From an uncultured bacterium (GTDB lineage: Bacteria; Bdellovibrionota_C; UBA2361; SZUA-149; CALKYB01): 12,207 nucleotides of DNA. This document shows positions 6,676-12,207 of this stretch, piece by piece. Numbering within the stretch: the stretch's first letter is position 1; each line of letters opens with the position of its first letter. The translations under genes and the position numbers were made by a program. The notes below the pieces were generated by a model. It made no database searches. It was given only the letters and a program-made list of their open reading frames with translations, and had not been told where the DNA came from. The DNA lies in contig CALKYB010000200.1 in assembly GCA_938003565.1 (NCBI GenBank), positions 1 through 12,207 on the forward strand, read 5' to 3'.

Positions 6676-8379
6676 ATGGCATCAAGAATAGGTCAAATTC
6701 TATTAGAAAGTGAACTAATAGATCAAGAGCAACTCGACAAAGCGGAGGCACTGGTTACCCAGAATGACTCCCTATTGAGTTTCGAACTCGTAAAGTTAGG
6801 AGTCATCGAGGAAGATCAAATTCTCAGCCTACTTGGCGAAGAGTATGGTCTCCCTGTAATCGATCTTTTAGACGGAAGCGTAGAAATTGATTCTGAAATA
6901 GTATCACTAGTCCCTCACTCCTTAGCTCTAAAACATAGTCTACTTCCTCTATCAGGGGATGATTCGAAAATTAAAGTTGCGATGGCTGATCCATCCAACT
7001 TAATGGCCCTAAACGATATAAAATTTCTTACTGGTAAAGAAATTCAAGTCGTAATCGCATCTGCAACTGCTCTAAGAGATCAAATCGAGGAGCAATATGA
7101 AGAAGCTGTATCTTATGATGACATCCTAGATGACATCGACGAATCCGATCTGGAAGTAGTAACTGCTGAAGAAGAAATGAACGTCATGGAGCTTGAAAAA
7201 GCTACAGAAGACGCTCCAGTAGTTAAATTTGTGAATGCAGTGCTGATGGATGCTATTAAAAAAGGAGCATCTGATATTCACATTGAACCGTACGAAAAGA
7301 TTTTTAGAGTCCGATTCAGAATTGATGGCGTTCTATATGAAATAATGAAGCCTCCCCCTAAACTCAAAAGCGCCATTACTTCTCGTTTGAAAATCATGGC
7401 CGCTTTGGACATCGCTGAGAGAAGACTTCCTCAGGATGGCAGGATCAAACTTAAACTCGGCAATAAACGGGAAATGGATTTCCGAGTTAGTGTCCTACCA
7501 GGATTATTTGGGGAGAAGGTCGTTCTTCGTTTACTAGACAAGTCTAACCTTCAAACTGACATGACTAAACTCGGATTCAACGCCGAGCAAATGAACTACT
7601 TTATGGCTTCAATCAATAAGCCTTTTGGTCTGGTCCTTGTAACAGGGCCTACTGGTTCCGGTAAAACGACAACCCTATACTCGGCACTCTCTGAATTAAA
7701 TAAGACAACAGTAAATATCTCAACTGCTGAGGATCCAGTTGAATTTAACCTTCCAGGAATTAACCAAACCCAAACAAATGATGACATTGGCCTAAACTTC
7801 GCAGCGGCACTCCGTTCTTTTCTAAGACAAGACCCTGACATCGTAATGGTAGGTGAGATTCGCGACTACGAAACTGCAGAAATCGCTATTAAGGCATCGC
7901 TTACCGGTCACCTGGTTCTATCGACGCTTCACACAAACGATGCACCATCAACAATAAACCGACTGCTAAATATGGGAGTTGAACCTTTCTTAGTAGCTTC
8001 TTCGATAAATATCATCGTTGCACAGAGACTAGCCCGGAGAATCTGCGATAACTGCAAGGACGCTATAAAGCTTAGTCCAGAAGTTTTACTAAAAGTAGGC
8101 TTATCTGAAGCTGAAGCAAAACATGCAAAGACTTTCTACGGGAAGGGCTGTGATAAATGCAGTGAAACTGGATATCGCGGTCGAGTCGCCCTCTACGAAT
8201 GTATGACCATGACAGAAGCCCTAAAAGACTTTGTATTGAACGGGGCTTCTTCAGCTGAAATCAAGCGAGAGGCGATAAGAGGTGGGATGGAGACACTAAG
8301 GGCCTCGGGATTAAGATTTCTCAAGGAAGGAGTAACCACGGTTGAGGAAGTTCTAAGAACTACAGTAGCCGACGACTAG
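6676..8379 (+). CDS. pilB: Type IV pilus extension ATPase PilB
   Basis: Hexameric cytoplasmic ATPase that drives pilin polymerisation at the base of the type IV pilus; GspE is its type II secretion relative. The 567-residue protein has an N-terminal MshEN/GspE_N-like domain (about 3-145; RIGQILLESELIDQEQLDKA at 4-23), an acidic linker (143-180), and the ATPase core. The core shows Walker A GPTGSGKTT (324-332), Asp box AEDPVE (351-356), Walker B region LRQDPDIVMVGEIRD (383-397) and His box TGHLVLSTLHTN (410-421). A tetracysteine zinc site sits at Cys457/460/492/495, as in extension ATPases and unlike PilT. The start is set by AAAAGG 9 bases upstream. pilC begins 43 bases after the stop, so the two form an operon. 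PilB is preferred over GspE because of the PilC and PilR-like neighbours, and because no gsp genes are seen. Confidence 0.94.
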   Translation: MASRIGQILLESELIDQEQLDKAEALVTQNDSLLSFELVKLGVIEEDQILSLLGEEYGLPVIDLLDGSVEIDSEIVSLVPHSLALKHSLLPLSGDDSKIKVAMADPSNLMALNDIKFLTGKEIQVVIASATALRDQIEEQYEEAVSYDDILDDIDESDLEVVTAEEEMNVMELEKATEDAPVVKFVNAVLMDAIKKGASDIHIEPYEKIFRVRFRIDGVLYEIMKPPPKLKSAITSRLKIMAALDIAERRLPQDGRIKLKLGNKREMDFRVSVLPGLFGEKVVLRLLDKSNLQTDMTKLGFNAEQMNYFMASINKPFGLVLVTGPTGSGKTTTLYSALSELNKTTVNISTAEDPVEFNLPGINQTQTNDDIGLNFAAALRSFLRQDPDIVMVGEIRDYETAEIAIKASLTGHLVLSTLHTNDAPSTINRLLNMGVEPFLVASSINIIVAQRLARRICDNCKDAIKLSPEVLLKVGLSEAEAKHAKTFYGKGCDKCSETGYRGRVALYECMTMTEALKDFVLNGASSAEIKREAIRGGMETLRASGLRFLKEGVTTVEEVLRTTVADD

Positions 8380-8422
8380 AAATATTTTATCGGAATAATT
8401 TAAGCAGTAATAGGAGAGAACA

Positions 8423-9640
8423 ATGCCAACATTCATGTGGGAAGGAAAAGCAAGCACTGGTAAAGTTGTAAAAGGCGAAATGGACGCCGTCAATCAACAA
8501 GCTGTTTTTAATGCCCTTAAAAATCAAAACATTGTCCCAAACACCGGTAAAATTAGACCTAAGGGTTCAGGACTAGAAAAAGAATTAAAAATTCCTGGAT
8601 TTGGCGGTAAGGTTAAGCAGAAGGATATCGTAGTATTCACAAGACAGTTTGCGACAATGATTGATGCTGGTCTACCAATTGTTCAAGGCTTAGATGTTTT
8701 GGGTAACGGACATCCCAACCCTCTAATGAAAAAGACCCTAATTGATATTAAAGAAACTGTTCAAAACGGACAAACTCTGGCAGAGGCGATGGAGAGGCAT
8801 CCGAAGACCTTTGACTATCTTTTTACGAACATGGTTGCCGCTGGTGAGACGGGTGGTATCTTGGATATTATTCTAGAAAGACTCGCATCTTATCTAGAAA
8901 AGATGAACAACCTTAAAAGACAAATCAAAACGGCCATGATCTATCCTGGAGTGGTAGTTTCAGCAGCTTGCATTGTAACCTCAATTCTTTTGATTTTCGT
9001 AATACCGACTTTCGGAGACCTATTTAGTGATTTTGGCGCAGCATTACCAGCGCCAACTCAGTGGGTAATGGCGATGTCAGATTTTCTATGCGCCTACTGG
9101 TTTCTAATTTTCGGATCTGGTTTCCTTGGTATTTACTTATTTAAAAAATCCCTAAAAACCCCAAGAGGACAAGAAATCCTTCACCCAATTTTTCTAAAAC
9201 TTCCGGTTTTCGGAGAGATTATCAGAAAAGTTGCGGTAGCGAGGTTCTCTAGAACACTCTCTACTATGCTCAGCTCAGGTGTTCCGATTCTAGATGCTCT
9301 GAAGATCTGTGGTAAAACTTCTGGAAACAAGGTCGTTGAAAAAGAAATATTTGGAGTTAGAGACAGCATCAGTGAAGGTAAAAATCTCGCTGAGCCCTTG
9401 AAAAACTCCGTAGTCTTTCCTCCTATGGTAGTTCAAATGATTGCTGTGGGTGAGTCTACCGGTGCGCTGGATGCAATGTTAAGTAAGATTGCTGATTTTT
9501 ATGATGACGAAGTTGAGAACGCTGTAGGCGCGATGAAGCAGCTAATCGAACCAATAATGATTCTCGTATTAGGTGGACTTGTTGGTGGACTTGTAATTGC
9601 CATGTATCTCCCAATTTTCAAAATGGGAAGTGTCGTTTAA
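8423..9640 (+). CDS. pilC: Type IV pilus inner-membrane platform protein PilC
   Basis: Polytopic platform protein of the type IV pilus that couples PilB rotation to pilin insertion; the GspF family is homologous. The 405-residue sequence starts MPTFMWEGKASTGKVVKGEM, typical of PilC. It carries two tandem T2SSF repeats (about 70-193 and 273-395), each with the FxRQFATMIDAGLPIVQGL / FSRTLSTMLSSGVPILDAL pattern and the AxGExxG signatures MVAAGETGGILD and MIAVGESTGALD. Membrane helices are predicted at about 170-193, 215-238 and 372-395. GGAGAG (8413-8418), 4 bases before ATG, supports the start. It follows pilB without pilT between them, unlike the common pilB-pilT-pilC order. Full length, no lesions. 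Confidence 0.95.
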   Translation: MPTFMWEGKASTGKVVKGEMDAVNQQAVFNALKNQNIVPNTGKIRPKGSGLEKELKIPGFGGKVKQKDIVVFTRQFATMIDAGLPIVQGLDVLGNGHPNPLMKKTLIDIKETVQNGQTLAEAMERHPKTFDYLFTNMVAAGETGGILDIILERLASYLEKMNNLKRQIKTAMIYPGVVVSAACIVTSILLIFVIPTFGDLFSDFGAALPAPTQWVMAMSDFLCAYWFLIFGSGFLGIYLFKKSLKTPRGQEILHPIFLKLPVFGEIIRKVAVARFSRTLSTMLSSGVPILDALKICGKTSGNKVVEKEIFGVRDSISEGKNLAEPLKNSVVFPPMVVQMIAVGESTGALDAMLSKIADFYDDEVENAVGAMKQLIEPIMILVLGGLVGGLVIAMYLPIFKMGSVV

Positions 9641-9677
9641 GCAGCATAGGCGCAAATGACTTTACTTATGGTCAGTG

Positions 9678-9714
9678 ACTTCTTGGGGAAAAAATAAAAA
9701 ATCCCCCAAGAAGT
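9678..9714 (+). other. Perfect 11-bp inverted repeat after pilC (transcript 3' hairpin or regulatory stem)
   Basis: ACTTCTTGGGG (9678-9688) is the exact complement of CCCCAAGAAGT (9704-9714), with a 15-base loop that is almost all A. It begins 38 bases after the pilC stop. A strong stem here would suit termination, but no T-run follows on the plus strand, so it is not a textbook intrinsic terminator. It could protect the pilBC mRNA 3' end or partly insulate the regulator gene. Confidence 0.6.
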
Positions 9715-9767
9715 TAAGCTACCCTCATTACTCGTTTCAGCCACAGGCTTCGTATCACACTAAGTTT

Positions 9768-9795
9768 AGTCTTCCTCACGTTAGGTTCGAAGACT
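9768..9795. promoter_or_regulatory. Possible operator: 7-bp inverted repeat upstream of the sigma-54 activator gene
   Basis: AGTCTTC (9768-9774) and GAAGACT (9789-9795) are perfect complements separated by 14 bases, 33 bases before the regulator ATG. The centre-to-centre distance of 21 bases (two helical turns) would suit a dimeric DNA-binding protein. It could equally form a leader hairpin or be chance. No convincing -35/-10 pair was found in this gap, although TAGTAT at 9798-9803 resembles a -10. Confidence 0.25.
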
Positions 9796-9827
9796 CATAG
9801 TATTGGATCATATTTAAAGAGTCGCGG

Positions 9828-11897
9828 ATGAACTTCAATTTATTGAAAACTATGACTTTCAACGATGTTGGACTCAAAGCCAACATTAGAGAGATTCGTT
9901 CATCTCCAGCCTATTACAATGAAATACTCCTAAAAATGTTAATCGTGAGAAGTGTAGTTCTCACGTTAATTATGGGTATGACCTACTGGTCAATTGTATC
10001 AGAAGATATTAGCGCAGCGTATTTTTGTTCCTTTTTTATAATATGCACCTACATTTTATCACTGCTAAACGCTTTTGCACTGAGAAGTTCAAAATTCCTA
10101 ATTCCTATTACCCTTTTTCAATTACTCTCAGATATCGCACTCGCCACTTTCGCTGTATACCTAGTTGGCACAACAGGAAGTGTTATTCTTTATCTACTGG
10201 TAGTGGTTGGCGCATCGGCTGTACTTGGTATTCCTGGTGCTATTGTCACAGCAACTATTTGTGGACTGAGTTTTGCATCACTGTCCCTAAACCCAATCCC
10301 ACCACTCTCAAACTCAATCACCCATCTGGATAGACAAGAAATCCTCATGGTTTATTTGTCGCTACTAACATTTGCCATAGCAATTTCCTTCGGAGTAAAA
10401 AAGCTTAAGGGTGCTCAGCGAAGCGTTAGAGATAAAGAATCCGCTCTGAGCGAACTCAACAAGCGGCAAGAGCAGCTAATAGACGATCTCCCTGAAGGGG
10501 TAATCACTATGAACCTTCAGGATGAAGTTATAGGTTTTAATCAGGCTGCTAGGACTATTATCGGCCTATCAACCAATCAAGTAGAACAACTCCTAGGAAA
10601 CCCCTTGCCAAAGATACTTGAAGATTGGGGGGTGAGTGGTGGTGCAGATATAGTTAGAGAGGAAAGCAAAAAAGATGAGCGCCAGGAGATCCTCATTCTA
10701 AACGAAGATGGTGAGAAAAAATCTCTAAGTTATAGTGTTCAGTTTCTAAAGAGTCAGGAAGGTCAGGAAAGTGGTAGACTATTTATTTTCGACGACATTA
10801 GTCATATCAGAGAGATGGAAGAAAAACTCTCTCTCCAAGAAGAGATGGCCAGAATACGGCTTAGCTCTAGTCCAAGAGATATCAAATCCCCAGGCTCTCA
10901 AGATCATGTAGAAATGATCGGTGAAAGTGTTCTAATGAAAAGAATCTTTTCTCTAGTAGATAGAGTAGCTGAAAGTGATGCCTCAGTGCTAATCTCTGGA
11001 GAAAGCGGAACGGGTAAGGAGTTAATAGCTAAAGCAATCCATCTTGGTAGCTCTCGTGCCGAGAAACCTTTTGTAACTGTAAACTGCGGAGCGATTCCAG
11101 AGAATCTCATAGAAAGTGAACTTTTCGGTCATGTAAAAGGCGCTTTTACAGGTGCGATCAGAGACAACAAAGGTCTATTTAGAGAAGCTAGCGAGGGGAC
11201 CATATTTCTCGATGAAATTGGAGAGCTCCCCTTAAATATGCAAACTAAATTATTGCGCTCCCTTCAAGAGAGAACTGTAAGGCCAGTTGGCGGCAGTGGC
11301 AATATACCGGTGGATGTAAGAGTGGTAGCGGCAACCAACAAAACACTGAGAAAGGAAATTACCCAGGGCGGCTTTAGGGAGGATCTATTTTACAGACTGA
11401 ATGTAATTAACATCGTCCTACCACCGCTACGTGACCGGAAAGAGGATATACCTCATCTCGTCAACTATTTTATTGAGCGCTATAACGATATAAACGAAGA
11501 CACCATAGTCTCTCCAGAAGCTCTAAGAATTCTAAATTCCCATAACTTTCCAGGCAACATTCGAGAGCTAGAGAATATAATCGAAAGAGCCCTTGTACTA
11601 GAACAGTCTTGTATACTACCCGAACATTTACCGGCCGAACTTCTACAAAAAAAGAAGATTCCCGACTACAGGAATACAAAACTATCAAATGAAAACGAAG
11701 ATCTAGTATTGACCTTTTTACCTATCGACCTAGATGCAGAACTCGCGAAAATTGAGAAAAAACTAATCCTCTCTGCTCTAGACCAAAGTGGAGGGGTTAA
11801 AAAAGATGCGGCAACGCTTCTTGGGCTAAATTTTCGCTCCTTCCGCTATCGACTTAAGAAGTACGAATTAAGCAAATCAGGTGACCTAGTTGATTGA
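9828..11897 (+). CDS. Membrane-bound one-protein sigma-54 activator: PilS-like sensor fused to PilR-like AAA+/Fis output
   Basis: The 689-residue protein begins with a cytoplasmic stretch and about six membrane helices (near 36-56, 63-83, 91-112, 118-134, 136-152, 172-190), laid out like the PilS sensor. A short coiled segment (195-215) leads into a PAS domain (about 212-325; LPEGVITMNLQDEVIGFNQA at 221-240). A helix (326-345) then leads straight to a sigma-54 AAA+ domain. That domain has Walker A GESGTGKE (391-398), GAFTGA (438-443), Walker B GTIFLDEIGE (457-466), FREDLFYRLNV (516-526) and sensor II PGNIRELEN (575-583). A Fis-type helix-turn-helix ends the protein (about 643-680; AATLLGLNFRSFRYRLKKYE, very PilR-like). 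There is no His-kinase H/N/G box and no receiver domain. GAFTGA is intact, so it should engage sigma-54. The ATG has AAGAG 6 bases upstream. It lies 187 bases after pilC. Domain calls are firm; pilus-gene control is inference from homology and location. Confidence 0.93.
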   Translation: MNFNLLKTMTFNDVGLKANIREIRSSPAYYNEILLKMLIVRSVVLTLIMGMTYWSIVSEDISAAYFCSFFIICTYILSLLNAFALRSSKFLIPITLFQLLSDIALATFAVYLVGTTGSVILYLLVVVGASAVLGIPGAIVTATICGLSFASLSLNPIPPLSNSITHLDRQEILMVYLSLLTFAIAISFGVKKLKGAQRSVRDKESALSELNKRQEQLIDDLPEGVITMNLQDEVIGFNQAARTIIGLSTNQVEQLLGNPLPKILEDWGVSGGADIVREESKKDERQEILILNEDGEKKSLSYSVQFLKSQEGQESGRLFIFDDISHIREMEEKLSLQEEMARIRLSSSPRDIKSPGSQDHVEMIGESVLMKRIFSLVDRVAESDASVLISGESGTGKELIAKAIHLGSSRAEKPFVTVNCGAIPENLIESELFGHVKGAFTGAIRDNKGLFREASEGTIFLDEIGELPLNMQTKLLRSLQERTVRPVGGSGNIPVDVRVVAATNKTLRKEITQGGFREDLFYRLNVINIVLPPLRDRKEDIPHLVNYFIERYNDINEDTIVSPEALRILNSHNFPGNIRELENIIERALVLEQSCILPEHLPAELLQKKKIPDYRNTKLSNENEDLVLTFLPIDLDAELAKIEKKLILSALDQSGGVKKDAATLLGLNFRSFRYRLKKYELSKSGDLVD

Positions 11898-11943
11898 TAC
11901 ACTGAAACCAAGCTAAACCCCCAGCCTAATTCAGACGGGAACT

Positions 11944-12151
11944 CTACAGAAGTTTCATTGCATCGCTAGATCCCTCATTAGAAATAGCGACTAAAAAGGT
12001 ATTTTTTAATACCTTGAGCAAATCAAGCTTACTTCCCGAATCCTTTCCCAGCCCCTGCAAAGCATGGTAGTAATTGTCCAAAGGCCGCCAACATTGTAGC
12101 TTATCTTCCAACAGATAGTTAATAAAACTCCACAGCTTTTATTTTACTCAT
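11944..12151 (-). pseudogene. Small unrecognised gene with apparent frameshift (about 68 codons)
   Basis: Read on the minus strand, an ATG at 12151-12149 with AAAGGG 4 bases upstream (12161-12156) opens MSKIKAVEF and meets a stop at 12121-12119. Skipping one T of the TTTT run at 12127-12124 joins it to an open frame of 59 codons ending at TAG 11946-11944. That frame is protein-like (INYLLEDKLQCWRPLDNYYH near its start, NTFLVAISNEGSSDAMKLL at its end) but has no usable start of its own before an in-frame TAA at 12141-12139. The joined product would be about 68 residues, helical, mildly acidic and without a signal peptide. I do not recognise the family. It could be a decayed gene, a sequencing indel in a homopolymer, or a real shift site. 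It faces the sigma-54 activator gene tail to tail. Bases 11898-11943 hold nothing I can name. Confidence 0.45.
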
Positions 12152-12207
12152 GGGACCCTTTAGCCAATGTCGAATCTATTAAAACATTTTAATTCTAAAG
12201 ATGAATC

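Noticed and set aside
7596..7841. 81-codon minus-strand open frame antisense to the pilB Walker region
   Set aside because: It lies wholly opposite conserved PilB ATPase codons and has no start signal or recognisable motif.
10025..10333. 102-codon open frame on the plus strand inside the regulator's membrane region
   Set aside because: It overlaps a well-supported gene in another frame, lacks a ribosome binding site, and its Cys/Trp/Tyr-rich composition is typical of a frame shadow of hydrophobic helices.
11996..12015. AAGGTATT/AATACCTT 8-bp stem with T4 loop as a terminator of the regulator gene
   Set aside because: On the plus strand no T-run follows. On the minus strand a short T-run does follow, but the stem is AT-rich and sits inside the protein-like frame, so it may be chance.
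1..12207. tRNA or rRNA genes, CRISPR arrays, insertion sequences or phage attachment sites
   Set aside because: No cloverleaf-like gene, direct-repeat array, transposase frame or terminal inverted repeats were seen in the gaps, which are short and mostly explained by promoters and hairpins.

Overview
This is an AT-leaning bacterial window (about 42% GC by eye). The gene content suggests a Gram-negative bacterium of deltaproteobacterial or Bdellovibrionota type. The evidence is System I cytochrome c maturation with a CxxxY-type CcmE, an RpoH-type sigma factor, type IV pilus PilB/PilC, an alpha2-type glycyl-tRNA synthetase and a sigma-54 activator. The exact lineage cannot be fixed from sequence alone.

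Left block, all on the minus strand (1-4881). rsmE (16S rRNA m3U1498 methyltransferase), an rpoH-like sigma factor and an M23/LytM-fold membrane-anchored protein read leftwards with gaps of about 50 bases and probably form one operon. After a 204-base gap holding a good sigma-70-like promoter, ccmE and the first 251 codons of ccmF follow. ccmF runs off the left edge. Two of these proteins carry telling substitutions. CcmE has Cys where the classical haem-binding His would be. The LytM domain has lost four of the five metal/catalytic residues.

Middle, plus strand: glyQS-type glycyl-tRNA synthetase (5055-6383), divergent from rsmE, then 292 bases without a gene.

Right block, plus strand (6676-11897): pilB, pilC and a 689-residue regulator. 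The regulator joins a PilS-like six-helix membrane domain and a PAS domain directly to a PilR-like sigma-54 AAA+ domain and Fis-type helix-turn-helix. It has no histidine kinase and no receiver domain. It looks like a two-component system collapsed into one membrane-bound protein, and is the most interesting item in the window. A weak sigma-54-like site lies before pilB, so a closed circuit is possible. pilT, pilA and a separate pilS are not present here.

Right edge: a small minus-strand reading frame of about 68 codons opens with a ribosome binding site and ATG, but appears frameshifted at a T4 run.
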